Assembly (NCBI RefSeq): GCF_002101705.1
Contig: NZ_LQPC01000076.1
Coordinates: 62,001-126,000 of the forward strand
Length of the DNA stretch: 64,000 nucleotides
Source: Mycolicibacterium iranicum
Lineage (GTDB): Bacteria > Actinomycetota > Actinomycetes > Mycobacteriales > Mycobacteriaceae
Direction: 5' to 3'
Shown here: positions 51,692 through 60,914 of the stretch, in pieces
Numbering within the stretch: the first letter of the stretch is position 1
Layout: each line of letters starts with the position of its first letter
Notes under the pieces: model-generated
Told to the model about the DNA's origin: nothing
What the model saw: only the letters and a program-made list of their open reading frames with translations
The model's database searches: none
Made by a program: the position numbers and the translations under genes

Positions 51692-52524
51692 CGCTCCGGC
51701 GTGCAGATCGTCAGACCTGCGCCCGTCCGCATATCCATCTGTGCGCCGTTGACCGAGATCGAGCACGTCACTTCACGCCCGACATTGATGATGCTGATGC
51801 TCGCCGACGTCTCGCCGGGCTGTGGCAGCAACACTTCCTTGCTCCACGGCAACATCACGTTGAACTCGGTCTGCAGCAGACCGCCAGTGTCGACGTAGGT
51901 GATGTTGATGGCGCGGCCGGTGCCCTCGACCGTGTAGACGACGGCGTCAGTGGCGCCGGGGAACGCCGGTTCGGTCGGGGTGGTCGGCGAACTCGGCAGT
52001 GTCGGAAGCGGAAGCACCGGCGTCGACGGCCTGGTCGTGGGGGTCCTCGTGGTCGGGGTCCTTGATGTCGTGGTGGGGGAGGGCGTGTAGGTCGGCTCGG
52101 GTTGCGACGGCAAAGGTGCCACCACCGTTTGTTGCCGGGAACTGTTGACGATCACCAAAGCGATCACCAGGCCGATCACCAACACGACGGCGACCCCGGC
52201 GACGATCCACAGCCAGCGCGGAGACTTCGGCCCCTCCGGCGGCGGTTCGGATCCGAATCCCTGCGGATGCTGGGGTGGGTACTGACCCGTCGCGTAAGGG
52301 TCGTAGCCGTAGGGCGGGTACGCCGGGAGGCGCTCGGTGGGGTGGGGGGCCTGCGGCGGCTGATACGGAGAGCCGTACGGCGCCTGGCTCGCGTACGCAG
52401 GATCGGAGTACCCGGGGCCGCTGTTGCCCCACTGCTCGTCGCGTCCGCCCAAGCCTGATCGCTCCTCACGTCCGCCCAAGCCTGATCGCTCCTCACGTCC
52501 GCCGGGGTTCGGTGAATCCGTCAT
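51688..52524 (-). CDS. Proline-rich membrane protein with MmpS-like C-terminal domain
   Basis: This is a 278-residue protein. Residues 1-100 are a Gly/Pro/Tyr-rich cytoplasmic segment, including two exact copies of a nine-residue unit (REERSGLGG). One membrane helix follows at about 105-130, then a Thr/Pro spacer. The last 85 residues form a beta-rich domain resembling MmpS (AVVYTVEG, LPWSKEV, VTCSISVNGAQ). I chose the ATG at 52524 with GAGG upstream. Context matches Rv2507. Function unknown. Confidence 0.82.
   Translation of the reverse strand: MTDSPNPGGREERSGLGGREERSGLGGRDEQWGNSGPGYSDPAYASQAPYGSPYQPPQAPHPTERLPAYPPYGYDPYATGQYPPQHPQGFGSEPPPEGPKSPRWLWIVAGVAVVLVIGLVIALVIVNSSRQQTVVAPLPSQPEPTYTPSPTTTSRTPTTRTPTTRPSTPVLPLPTLPSSPTTPTEPAFPGATDAVVYTVEGTGRAINITYVDTGGLLQTEFNVMLPWSKEVLLPQPGETSASISIINVGREVTCSISVNGAQMDMRTGAGLTICTPER
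52442..52495. repeat. Perfect 27-base tandem repeat in coding sequence
   Basis: Two identical 27-base units (52442-52468 and 52469-52495) lie near the 5' end of the proline-rich membrane protein gene. They add nine residues per copy in frame. A partial third unit follows. Copy number could vary between strains. Confidence 0.85.
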
Positions 52525-52621
52525 GCCCACCTCATGGCTGCAGGGTACCTGTGCAGCCGCTCAGTGCGTCCGGACCGGCCCACACATCGGCGTCGGCGCC
52601 GACCGTGCACAATCGGGAACC

Positions 52622-54484
52622 GTGGCAGAACAGGTCCGCCGGATTTACGGCGCGTCGATGTCTCCTGACGCCACCGCGTTCGCCCATCTCGTCGACGACG
52701 GCGGATACCCGAGGGCGGTACAGCGGTTTTTGCGAGGCTGGCGCGCGAGCTCTTCGCGCGATGTCGACTTGCCGATCGAAGGCCCCGTCACGCGCGTCAT
52801 GCACTCGGCCGACGGCTACTGGTTGGCCTGCCAGGTCGCCCCCGAAGGCGGCACACGCAGCCAGATCTGGGTCGTGACAACGGATCCCGACGACCGCGCG
52901 GCTCGTAGGATCGATTACTGGCCGTCTGGGGTGGAGGGCACCGCCGAGTTGATCGGCTGGGACGGCACCCTGGTGTCGGCGATCCTGACCGGTGAAGACG
53001 GCGTCGGAAGTTCGTGTCTGATCGACCCGTCCGGGGATACGACGACCGTGCTGGACCGCCGCTCGGGCGGCAGGCTGGTCGACGCGTGGGCCGGCGCGTC
53101 ACTGGTGCGCGTCGGACCGCGTGGCTACCGAGATCTCATCATGTTGAGAGGGCTGACCGAGATCGGCCTGTTGCCGTACGACCCCGGTTCGACCACCGAC
53201 ACCGGCGTCATCCTCGACGACCACCATCCGCGCCGGCTGCGCTCGGGGCTCGACGGAGAGCTCACCGAGCTGTACCACCCGGCCAAGGAATACGGCGTCA
53301 ACAGCACCGAGGGATATGTCCGGGCGCTGATCCGCAGCGAGAACGGTGCCGAGCATGCGCGTCTGCTCGAGGTGACTGTGTCCGCCGAAGGCGTTTCCTA
53401 CCAGGTCATCGCCGAACGTGCCGGATGTGAACTCGACGAATTCACCGTCAGCGACGATCTGTCCACCGTGGCGATTCTGTGGAACCTGCACGGCGCCAGC
53501 GAGTTACAGATCCTCGAGTACGCCGACGGCACCCTGTACGACCCGATCCCGCTGCCGGGGATGGTGGCCAGCGAGCTCAGCATCAGCGCGGGCGGCTCGA
53601 TGCTGGCGCTGACGGTCGAGGGTCCGTCGAAACCGCCGACCGTAGAACTCGTGGATCCGAGGACCAGGGAATGGGAACTCGTCGACCGCGAGCCCAGCAG
53701 CGGTCCGGTGTCGGCCGACCCCACGCTGGAGACCGTCACCGCGCGTGACGGCCTGACATTCACCGGCTGGCTGTTTCGTCCGCCCGACGGTGTCGAGACG
53801 ATCGGTGCGATGCTGTTCCTGCACGGCGGACCCGAAGGACAGGGCCGCCCCGGGTACAACGAGTTCTTTCCCGCGCTGCTCGACGAAGGCATCTGCGTGT
53901 TCCTTCCGAACGTGCGGGGGTCCGGCGGGTTCGGCAGGTCTTTCATGCACGCCGACGACCGAGAGCGCCGCTTCGCCGCCATCGACGACGTCTCGGACGC
54001 GGTGCGGTTCCTCGTCGACAGCGGACACGCCCCGGTGGGCAAGGTGGCGTGCTGCGGCTGGTCCTACGGCGGCTATCTCACGCAGGCTGCGCTGGCGTTC
54101 CATCCCGATGACTTTGCTGCAGGCATCAGTATCTGCGGGATGAGCGACCTCAACACCTGGTACCGCAACACCGAGCCGTGGATCGCGGCCGCCGCCTATC
54201 CGAAGTACGGTCACCCCGTCAGCGATCAGGATCTCTTGGAGAGACTGTCCCCGCTGCCCCGTGCGCATGCGGTCACGGCTCCGCTGCTTCTGGTCCACGG
54301 ACTCAACGACACGAACGTCCCTCCGAGCGAATCGCAACAGATGTGCGATGCGCTGACCGCGCTGGGGCGAAAGACGCGGCTGCTGACGTTCGACGACGAC
54401 GGCCACGAGATCGACAAGCGGGAAAACCGTGCGGTGCTGCGGAAAGCGATGTGCGATTGGCTCACCTCCGCGTTCGCCAGCTGA
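52622..54484 (+). CDS. S9 family serine peptidase (prolyl oligopeptidase type)
   Basis: This 620-residue protein from the GTG at 52622 has no signal peptide, so it is probably cytoplasmic. The first about 370 residues are beta-rich (propeller-like). The C-terminal alpha/beta-hydrolase has oxyanion segment LHGGPEGQ, nucleophile Ser481 in GWSYGGY, Asp563 in GLNDTNVP and His595 in DDDGHEI. It would cleave short peptides or act as an acylaminoacyl peptidase. It is divergent from the proline-rich membrane protein and followed by a hairpin. Confidence 0.9.
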   Translation: MAEQVRRIYGASMSPDATAFAHLVDDGGYPRAVQRFLRGWRASSSRDVDLPIEGPVTRVMHSADGYWLACQVAPEGGTRSQIWVVTTDPDDRAARRIDYWPSGVEGTAELIGWDGTLVSAILTGEDGVGSSCLIDPSGDTTTVLDRRSGGRLVDAWAGASLVRVGPRGYRDLIMLRGLTEIGLLPYDPGSTTDTGVILDDHHPRRLRSGLDGELTELYHPAKEYGVNSTEGYVRALIRSENGAEHARLLEVTVSAEGVSYQVIAERAGCELDEFTVSDDLSTVAILWNLHGASELQILEYADGTLYDPIPLPGMVASELSISAGGSMLALTVEGPSKPPTVELVDPRTREWELVDREPSSGPVSADPTLETVTARDGLTFTGWLFRPPDGVETIGAMLFLHGGPEGQGRPGYNEFFPALLDEGICVFLPNVRGSGGFGRSFMHADDRERRFAAIDDVSDAVRFLVDSGHAPVGKVACCGWSYGGYLTQAALAFHPDDFAAGISICGMSDLNTWYRNTEPWIAAAAYPKYGHPVSDQDLLERLSPLPRAHAVTAPLLLVHGLNDTNVPPSESQQMCDALTALGRKTRLLTFDDDGHEIDKRENRAVLRKAMCDWLTSAFAS

Positions 54485-54489
54485 CCTGC

Positions 54490-54522
54490 CCCCGTTGAGG
54501 TTTATCTGAATTTTCAGCGGGG
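54490..54522 (+). terminator. Candidate terminator after the S9 peptidase
   Basis: CCCCGTTGA (54490-54498) pairs with TCAGCGGGG (54514-54522) with one G-U pair around a 15-base AT-rich loop, beginning 6 bases after the stop codon. The downstream tract is only weakly T-rich. Confidence 0.45.
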
Positions 54523-54576
54523 TAAAACTTCCTCGCGCGCCACTACGGAGCGCGCAGACGGAGGTGGCAGCACGGC

Positions 54577-54780
54577 ATGCGAGGAATTCTCGGCGTCATT
54601 GTGCTCGTCTGGTTGTTGATCGGTGTCTTTGCCGCCTATCAGCGTGACTACTTCACCGGTGGCGAAGCCAATTGCGCCACCGCGGGAAGTATTGCTCTGA
54701 CGGTCGTGGCGGGACCCCTGAATTACGCGGGAGTCAATCCGAAGGTCACGGATTGCGATGTCCCGCAACCCAGTCAGTAA
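54577..54780 (+). CDS. Small single-helix membrane protein
   Basis: This 67-residue protein has an N-terminal hydrophobic helix (residues 4-20), then a short polar part with two cysteines (NCATAG and DCDVPQ) that could be extracytoplasmic and disulphide-linked. GGAGG lies upstream of the ATG. Widespread small mycobacterial proteins look like this, and the function is unknown. It is 33 bases ahead of another tiny membrane protein. Confidence 0.65.
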   Translation: MRGILGVIVLVWLLIGVFAAYQRDYFTGGEANCATAGSIALTVVAGPLNYAGVNPKVTDCDVPQPSQ

Positions 54781-54813
54781 CTCTCTATCTGGTCGTCGCG
54801 GAACGGAGTGGAA

Positions 54814-54969
54814 ATGATCGTCTTCGGAGCAATCCTTCTCATCTTGGGTCTCATCTTGAACACGGCGATTTTGACGTATATCGGCGTCGTTCTTCTGGTG
54901 ATCGGTGCGGTGTTCTGGGTTCTCGGATCCGTCGGCCGCCCGGTCGGCGGTCGGAGAGCTTGGTATTAG
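54814..54969 (+). CDS. 51-residue two-helix membrane protein (DUF6131-like)
   Basis: This short frame begins MIVFGAILLILG, has two closely spaced hydrophobic helices and a basic C-terminal tail with GRPVGGRR before TAG. GGAG is 5 bases upstream of the ATG. It resembles the small DUF6131-type proteins of actinobacteria. The gene lies downstream of the 54577 gene and is convergent with the TetR gene. Confidence 0.7.
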   Translation: MIVFGAILLILGLILNTAILTYIGVVLLVIGAVFWVLGSVGRPVGGRRAWY

Positions 54970-54974
54970 AGCGC

Positions 54975-55628
54975 TTAATCGCGACGTTTAGTTACGGAAC
55001 TGGCCGAGGTCAGCGCCGCGACCGTCATCTCTCGCAGGACGGTCCGGGAGCTGACCTCGGCCGTTCTCGTGGCCCCGGGTTTCATGCTGTGGGCCGTCGA
55101 GTTCAGCAGGCCGAAAGTTCCGTGGGCCATCAGGCGGGCATCGGATTCGGTGAGCTCGGGGTCGCGACGGCGCAGGACGTGAACCCAGATCTCGACGTAT
55201 TGCCGCTGCTTGCGCCGCACCTGACGCTTCGCCGCGGCCGGTAGGTTGCCCAGATCCCGGTCCTGGATACGGATCAGATCTGACTCGCCGAGGGCGAAGT
55301 CCAGATGGAAGTCGATGAGAGCGGCCAAAGCGTGGTCGGCATCCTCGGTTTCGTTCGCCACCTCGGTAGCACCGGCAAGCAGCCTTGTGCTGATACCCAC
55401 CAAAAGCTCGACGAGTAGCGCTTCCTTGTTGGGGAAGTGGCGGTAGATCGCGGGTCCGCTGATGCCGGCGGCAGCCCCGATGTCCTCGAGTCGGACGGCG
55501 AGGTAGCCGTGTTCGGCAAAGAGTCGCTCCGCGGCGGCGACCAGTTGGGAGCGCCGGTCGGATTTGGCTTTGCGGCGCGGCGAGGCGGCGGGTGTCGGCT
55601 GAGCCGACGATCGGGCAGGAGTCGTCAT
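54975..55628 (-). CDS. TetR-family repressor of the acc operon
   Basis: This 217-residue TetR has a basic N terminus (RRKAKSDRR) and a helix-turn-helix LEDIGAAAGISGPAIYRHFPNK at about 48-69. A helical ligand domain follows. It is divergent from accD1 with 93 bases between, which contain two matching palindromes. It corresponds to Rv2506. It probably represses the leucine/itaconate-type catabolic operon until an acyl-CoA intermediate accumulates. Confidence 0.93.
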   Translation of the reverse strand: MTTPARSSAQPTPAASPRRKAKSDRRSQLVAAAERLFAEHGYLAVRLEDIGAAAGISGPAIYRHFPNKEALLVELLVGISTRLLAGATEVANETEDADHALAALIDFHLDFALGESDLIRIQDRDLGNLPAAAKRQVRRKQRQYVEIWVHVLRRRDPELTESDARLMAHGTFGLLNSTAHSMKPGATRTAEVSSRTVLREMTVAALTSASSVTKRRD

Positions 55629-55662
55629 GACGTAAACCTCCGGCCGATGGTGGACAGCATCA

Positions 55663-55704
55663 GTTAATGATGATTAACATACCACTCGGTTAGTCGCCAT
55701 TAAC
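55663..55704. promoter_or_regulatory. Twin operators for the TetR/accD1 divergent promoter
   Basis: GTTAATGATGATTAAC (55663-55678, perfect 6-4-6 arms) and GTTAGTCGCCATTAAC (55689-55704, one mismatch) share GTTAAT-N4-ATTAAC with centres 26 bases apart. They lie between the divergent TetR and accD1 genes, the second just 18 bases before the accD1 ATG. This is what two dimeric TetR sites should look like. Confidence 0.75.
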
Positions 55705-55721
55705 TAAAGGTGGTTTCAGCG

Positions 55722-57272
55722 ATGCCAGCGCGGACATCTCATCGCGACGATCACGTCGCGTTGGTCGAACAGTTGCGGGCCAAGCTCGCCCTTGCCTCGC
55801 TGGGCGGGTCCGAGCGGGCCCGTGAGCGGCATGTCAGCAGAGGCAAGCTGCTGCCGCGCGACCGCGTCGACGGGTTGCTCGACCCGGGTAGCCCTTTCCT
55901 GGAACTCGCTGCGCTCGCCGCGGACGGCATGTACGACGATGAGTGCCCCGGCGCGGGAATGATCGCCGGCATCGGGCGCGTCTCGGGCCGCGAGTGCATG
56001 ATCGTCGCCAACGACGCGACGGTGAAGGGCGGCACCTACTATCCGATCACGGTCAAGAAGCATCTGCGCGCCCAGGAGATCGCGCTGCAGAACCGGCTGC
56101 CGTGCGTGTATCTGGTCGATTCGGGCGGTGCGTTCCTGCCCCGACAAGACGAGGTGTTCCCCGACCGCGAGCATTTTGGGCGCATCTTCTACAACCAGGC
56201 CACCATGAGTGCCAAGGGAATTGCGCAGATCGCCGCCGTCCTCGGATCCTGCACCGCCGGTGGAGCGTACGTTCCGGCGATGAGCGACGAGGCCGTGATC
56301 GTGCGAAATCAGGGCACGATTTTCCTCGGCGGCCCGCCACTGGTGAAGGCGGCCACGGGTGAGGTTGTCACCGCCGAGGAACTCGGGGGCGGCGACCTGC
56401 ACTCGAAGGTCTCCGGTGTGACCGACCACCTGGCCCACGATGATCGGGATGCGCTGCGGATCGTCCGCCGGATCGTCAGCACGCTCGCGCCCAAAGCGGC
56501 GGCACCGTGGGATGTCGCGCCGGTCGTTGATACGGTCGCCGATCAGTCCGAGCTTTACGACGTTGTCCCCGTTGACCCCCGGGTGCCCTACGACGTGCAC
56601 GAGGTGATCACCCGTATCGTCGATGGTGGCGAGTTCGCCGAATTCAAAGCCGAATACGGCACCACGCTCGTCACCGGGTTCGCCCGCATCCATGGACATC
56701 CGGTTGGGATCGTCGCCAACAACGGCGTGCTGTTCGGTGAGTCGGCCGTCAAGGGCGCCCACTTCATCGAGCTGTGCGATAAGCGCAATACCCCACTTCT
56801 GTTCCTGCAGAACATCTCCGGCTTCATGGTCGGCCGCGACTACGAGGCGGGCGGTATCGCCAAGCACGGGGCGAAAATGGTCACCGCGGTCGCCTGTGCG
56901 CGGGTGCCGAAGCTGACCGTGGTGATCGGCGGGTCCTACGGCGCCGGCAACTATTCGATGTGCGGCCGGGCCTATTCGCCGCGGTTCCTGTGGATGTGGC
57001 CGAACGCCAGGATCTCGGTGATGGGTGGCGAGCAAGCCGCATCGGTCCTGGCCACTGTGCGGGGCGACATGTCGCCAGAGGAGGAAGAGGCGTTCAAGGC
57101 GCCTATCCGTGCGCAGTACGAGGACCAGGGCAACCCGTACTACTCGACGGCTCGACTGTGGGACGACGGGGTCATCGATCCCGCTGACACCAGAGCTGTT
57201 GTCGGATTGGCACTCTCGGTGGCAGGCCAGGCTCCGCTGGAGCCGGTGTCCTACGGCGTCTTCAGGATGTGA
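55722..57272 (+). CDS. accD1: Acyl-CoA carboxylase beta subunit (methylcrotonyl-CoA carboxylase type)
   Basis: This 516-residue carboxyltransferase has N- and C-domains. It carries the crotonase-fold oxyanion segments GGAYVPAMSDE and GGSYGAGNYSMCGRAY, and a late ISVMGGEQAA typical of methylcrotonyl-CoA carboxylase beta subunits. With AccA1 it would carboxylate 3-methylcrotonyl-CoA in leucine breakdown. M. tuberculosis AccA1-AccD1 has that activity. The ATG at 55722 has AAAGG upstream; a GTG at 55710 is an alternative. The stop overlaps the accA1 start region. Confidence 0.95.
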   Translation: MPARTSHRDDHVALVEQLRAKLALASLGGSERARERHVSRGKLLPRDRVDGLLDPGSPFLELAALAADGMYDDECPGAGMIAGIGRVSGRECMIVANDATVKGGTYYPITVKKHLRAQEIALQNRLPCVYLVDSGGAFLPRQDEVFPDREHFGRIFYNQATMSAKGIAQIAAVLGSCTAGGAYVPAMSDEAVIVRNQGTIFLGGPPLVKAATGEVVTAEELGGGDLHSKVSGVTDHLAHDDRDALRIVRRIVSTLAPKAAAPWDVAPVVDTVADQSELYDVVPVDPRVPYDVHEVITRIVDGGEFAEFKAEYGTTLVTGFARIHGHPVGIVANNGVLFGESAVKGAHFIELCDKRNTPLLFLQNISGFMVGRDYEAGGIAKHGAKMVTAVACARVPKLTVVIGGSYGAGNYSMCGRAYSPRFLWMWPNARISVMGGEQAASVLATVRGDMSPEEEEAFKAPIRAQYEDQGNPYYSTARLWDDGVIDPADTRAVVGLALSVAGQAPLEPVSYGVFRM

Positions 57273-57274
57273 CG

Positions 57275-59257
57275 ATGTTCGAAACAGTTCTGGTTGCCAA
57301 CCGCGGGGAGATCGCCGTCCGGGTGATCCGCACACTGCGGGCCATGGGCATCCGCTCGGTCGCCGTGTTCAGCGACGCCGATACCCACGCCCGTCACGTC
57401 GCCGAAGCCGATGTCGCGGTCAACATCGGCCCGGCGCCCGCGCGGCAGAGCTACCTCTGCATCGATGCGCTGCTCGCGGCGATCGAACGCACGGGAGCCC
57501 AGGCCGTCCATCCCGGCTACGGATTCCTCTCCGAGAACGCTCAATTCGCCGAAGCGCTCAGCGCGGCAGGTGTGGTGTTCATCGGCCCTCCGGTCACGGC
57601 GATCCAGACGATGGGCGACAAGATTTCGGCGAAAGCCGCGGTCTCTGAGTTCGGTGTGCCTGTCGTGCCTGGAATTTCGCGGCCCGGCCTCACCGACGCC
57701 GACTTGATCTCGGGCGCCCCGGATGTCGGATTCCCGGTGCTGGTGAAGCCGTCGGCCGGGGGTGGCGGCAAGGGCATGCGCGTCGTGCACGATGCGTCGG
57801 AACTTCCCGCAGCACTCGCGAGCGCGCGTCGCGAAGCGGCATCGTCGTTCGGCGACGACACCCTGTTCCTGGAGCGATTCGTGCTCAATCCCAGGCACAT
57901 CGAGGTGCAGGTGCTCGCCGACAACCACGGCAACGTGGTGCACCTGGGCGAGCGAGAATGCAGCCTGCAGCGCCGTCATCAGAAGGTCGTCGAGGAAGCG
58001 CCATCCCCGTTGCTGGATGCGCAGACCCGGGCCCGCATCGGCGCCGCGGCCTGCGACACGGCCCGCAGCGTGGACTACACGGGGGCGGGCACCGTCGAGT
58101 TCATCGTGTCCGCCGACCGGCCCGACGAATTCTTCTTCATGGAGATGAACACCCGGCTGCAGGTGGAGCACCCCGTCACCGAGATGGTCACGGGACTGGA
58201 CCTGGTGGAGTTGCAGATTCGCGTTGCCGCGGGGGAGAAGCTCCCGGTCGCACAGGACGACATTCGCCTCGACGGGCATGCGATCGAGGCGCGCGTCTAT
58301 GCCGAAGACCCCGCCCGCGGCTTCCTCCCGACCGGCGGTCAGGTGATCGGGCTGAGGGAGGCGGCCGGGACCGGGATCCGCGTCGATTCCGGACTGGCGT
58401 GCGGCACCGTGGTCGGCAGCGACTACGACCCGATGCTGGCCAAAGTGATTGCGCACGCACAGGACCGTACGGCCGCGCTGCGCGCACTGGACACCGCGCT
58501 CGCCGATACCGCAGTACTCGGCGTGACGACGAATGTCGAGTTTCTGCGCTTCCTGCTCGCCGACCCCGAGGTGGCGGCCGGGAACCTGGACACCGGGCTC
58601 CTCGACCGACGGCTGCCAGATTTCGTTCCGGCGCCGCCGTCGGACGACGACCTGGTCGCCGCGGCGGCGTATCGCTGGCTGAAGTCCTGGCCGACACCCG
58701 CATCCGACCCGTGGGAAGTGCCATCGGGGTGGCGCATCGCTGGTCGCGCGCCGACATCGTTTCGGCTGCGTGCGGGACAGCGAACCGACCACGTCTGGCT
58801 CACCGGTAGGCCCGACGATGCGACGGCTGCGGTGGAGAGTGGTGAAAACCGCACACTGCGAGCGTCTTTGACCGACGAAGTGCTGACCGTCACGATCGGC
58901 GGACTGCGCTCTGAGCATCTCGTCGCCGACGTGGCCGGGCAGTTGTGGCTGGCAGGTGCGGGGCGCGTGGTGATGGTCGAGGAGGTGCGGGAAGCTCCGG
59001 TGCGTCCCGACGACGAGCACAGCGGCGACGCCGAACTGACCAGCCCGATGCCCGGTGCTGTCGTCGCGATCGGCGTCGACGACGGCGCGACGGTGACGGC
59101 CGGGACCGTCGTGGTCACTGTCGAGGCGATGAAGATGGAGCACGCGCTCTCCGCGCCCGTCGACGGGGTGGTGGAGCTGTTGGTCGGCGCGGGCGAGCAG
59201 GTGAAAGTGGGCCAGGTGTTGGCCCGGATAACGGCAACCAAGGAGCCGCAAGCATGA
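57275..59257 (+). CDS. accA1: Acyl-CoA carboxylase alpha subunit (biotin carboxylase + BCCP)
   Basis: This is a 660-residue protein. The biotin carboxylase domain is at about 1-450, with ATP-grasp KPSAGGGGKGMR and EMNTRLQVEHPVTE. A linker follows, then a C-terminal biotinyl domain with EAMKMEH, where Lys620 carries biotin. It supplies carboxybiotin to AccD1. I chose the ATG at 57275, giving MFETVLVANRGEIAVR as in relatives. A GTG overlapping the accD1 stop at 57269 is possible. Confidence 0.96.
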   Translation: MFETVLVANRGEIAVRVIRTLRAMGIRSVAVFSDADTHARHVAEADVAVNIGPAPARQSYLCIDALLAAIERTGAQAVHPGYGFLSENAQFAEALSAAGVVFIGPPVTAIQTMGDKISAKAAVSEFGVPVVPGISRPGLTDADLISGAPDVGFPVLVKPSAGGGGKGMRVVHDASELPAALASARREAASSFGDDTLFLERFVLNPRHIEVQVLADNHGNVVHLGERECSLQRRHQKVVEEAPSPLLDAQTRARIGAAACDTARSVDYTGAGTVEFIVSADRPDEFFFMEMNTRLQVEHPVTEMVTGLDLVELQIRVAAGEKLPVAQDDIRLDGHAIEARVYAEDPARGFLPTGGQVIGLREAAGTGIRVDSGLACGTVVGSDYDPMLAKVIAHAQDRTAALRALDTALADTAVLGVTTNVEFLRFLLADPEVAAGNLDTGLLDRRLPDFVPAPPSDDDLVAAAAYRWLKSWPTPASDPWEVPSGWRIAGRAPTSFRLRAGQRTDHVWLTGRPDDATAAVESGENRTLRASLTDEVLTVTIGGLRSEHLVADVAGQLWLAGAGRVVMVEEVREAPVRPDDEHSGDAELTSPMPGAVVAIGVDDGATVTAGTVVVTVEAMKMEHALSAPVDGVVELLVGAGEQVKVGQVLARITATKEPQA

Positions 59258-60414
59258 GTAATTTCCTCGCGACCGGGACACTGCCCGATCACTACGAACA
59301 GCTGGCCAAAACCGTGCGCGACTTCGCCCAGAGCGTCGTCGCCCCCGTCGCGGCCAAACACGACGAAGAGCACTCCTTTCCGTACGAGGTCGTGTCGGGA
59401 ATGGCCGACATGGGCCTGTTCGGGCTGCCGTTCCCCGAGGAGTATGGCGGCATGGGCGGCGACTACTTCGCCCTGTGCCTGGCGCTCGAGGAGCTCGGCA
59501 AGGTCGACCAGAGCGTGGCGATCACGCTGGAGGCCGGGGTGTCGCTGGGTGCGATGCCGGTGTATCGGTTCGGCACCGAGGAGCAGAAGCAGGAGTGGCT
59601 ACCGGAATTGGCCTCCGGCAAGGCTCTTGGCGCGTTCGGTCTGACCGAGGCCGGCGGCGGCAGCGATGCCGGGGCGACGAAGACCACCGCACGCCTCGAC
59701 GACGGCCATTGGGTGATCAACGGCAGCAAGCAGTTCATCACGAACTCGGGTACCGACATCACCAAGCTCGTCACCGTCACCGCCGTCACGGGGGAAAGCG
59801 ACGGCAAGAAGGAGATCTCGTCGATTCTGGTGCCCGTCCCGACCCAGGGTTTCACCGCGGAACCCGCATACAACAAGGTTGGCTGGAACGCCTCGGACAC
59901 CCATCCGCTGAGCTTCGACGATGTCCGTGTGCCGCAGGAGAATCTGCTGGGCGAGCGTGGACGCGGCTACGCCAACTTCCTGCGCATCCTCGACGAGGGC
60001 CGCATTGCAATTGCCGCTTTGTCGGTGGGCGCGGCGCAGGGTTGCGTGGACGAGAGCGTCAAGTACTCCAAAGAGCGCGAGGCGTTCGGCCGCTCGATCG
60101 GCAGCAACCAGGCCATCGCCTTCAAGATCGCGCGGATGGAGGCCAGGGCCCACGTCGCCCGCGCCGCCTACTACGACGCCGCCGCACTCATGTTGTCCGG
60201 CAAGCCCTTCAAGAAGCAGGCCGCGATCGCCAAGCTGGTGGCCAGTGAGGCGGCGATGGACAACGCCCGCGACGCCACACAGATCTTCGGCGGCTACGGC
60301 TTCATGAACGAGTACGCGGTGGCGCGGCATTACCGCGACAGCAAGATTCTCGAAATCGGCGAGGGGACAACGGAAGTGCAGCTGATGCTGATCGGGCGGG
60401 AGCTGGGCCTTTAA
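59254..60414 (+). CDS. fadE19: Acyl-CoA dehydrogenase (isovaleryl-CoA dehydrogenase-like)
   Basis: This 386-residue flavoprotein has acyl-CoA dehydrogenase signatures: AFGLTEAGGGSDAG, the C-terminal QIFGGYGFMNEYAVARHYRD and EGTTEVQ. The surrounding operon points to isovaleryl-CoA (leucine pathway) oxidation feeding the carboxylase. The homologue and position match FadE19 (Rv2500c). AAGGAG is 8 bases before the ATG, which overlaps the accA1 stop (ATGA). Confidence 0.93.
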   Translation: MSNFLATGTLPDHYEQLAKTVRDFAQSVVAPVAAKHDEEHSFPYEVVSGMADMGLFGLPFPEEYGGMGGDYFALCLALEELGKVDQSVAITLEAGVSLGAMPVYRFGTEEQKQEWLPELASGKALGAFGLTEAGGGSDAGATKTTARLDDGHWVINGSKQFITNSGTDITKLVTVTAVTGESDGKKEISSILVPVPTQGFTAEPAYNKVGWNASDTHPLSFDDVRVPQENLLGERGRGYANFLRILDEGRIAIAALSVGAAQGCVDESVKYSKEREAFGRSIGSNQAIAFKIARMEARAHVARAAYYDAAALMLSGKPFKKQAAIAKLVASEAAMDNARDATQIFGGYGFMNEYAVARHYRDSKILEIGEGTTEVQLMLIGRELGL

Positions 60415-60914
60415 TGAGCGACACAACCCGGAAAAAGGTGGTCGTGCAGCGGGGGCTGTGGTTCGAGGAGTTCGAAACCGGTGTGCTGTACCAGCACCGC
60501 CCCGGGCGAACCATCACCGAGGCCGACAACGTGCTGTTCACCACGCTGACCATGAACACCCAGGCGCTGCACCTCGATGCGGCTTTCTCCGATGCGCTGC
60601 CGCCGTTCCACCAGCGGCTGGTCAATTCGATGTTCACGCTGTCCACGCTGGTCGGCCTGTCGGTCGCCCAGCTGACGCAGGGCACGATCGTGGGCAACCT
60701 CGGATTCGGCGAGGTGGCCTTCCCCAAACCCCTCTTCCACGGTGACACCCTGTACGCCGAGACGGAGGTGACCGACAAGCGCGAATCCAAGAGTCGGCCG
60801 GGTGAGGGGATCGTGACCTTCAGCCACGTCGGCCGCAACCAGCACGGCGACATCGTGGCCACGGCATCGCGAAAGACAATGGTGCGCAAGCGACCCGAAG
60901 GAGAAATCGAGTGA
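60414..60914 (+). CDS. MaoC-family hydratase
   Basis: This 166-residue hot-dog fold protein has the R-hydratase-like segment ITEADNVLFTTLTMNTQALHLD, containing the conserved polar/His positions, and a later GNLGFGEVAFPKPLFHGDTLY. It corresponds to Rv2499c, reported in M. tuberculosis as a hydratase working with CitE in leucine and itaconate breakdown. Expected reaction: hydration of 3-methylglutaconyl-CoA or itaconyl-type CoA. The ATG overlaps the fadE19 stop by one base. Confidence 0.9.
   Translation: MSDTTRKKVVVQRGLWFEEFETGVLYQHRPGRTITEADNVLFTTLTMNTQALHLDAAFSDALPPFHQRLVNSMFTLSTLVGLSVAQLTQGTIVGNLGFGEVAFPKPLFHGDTLYAETEVTDKRESKSRPGEGIVTFSHVGRNQHGDIVATASRKTMVRKRPEGEIE

Noticed and set aside
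57251..59281. Minus-strand frame of 676 codons across accA1
   Set aside because: It is antisense to accA1, whose ATP-grasp and biotinyl motifs are intact, and it shows no recognisable domain.
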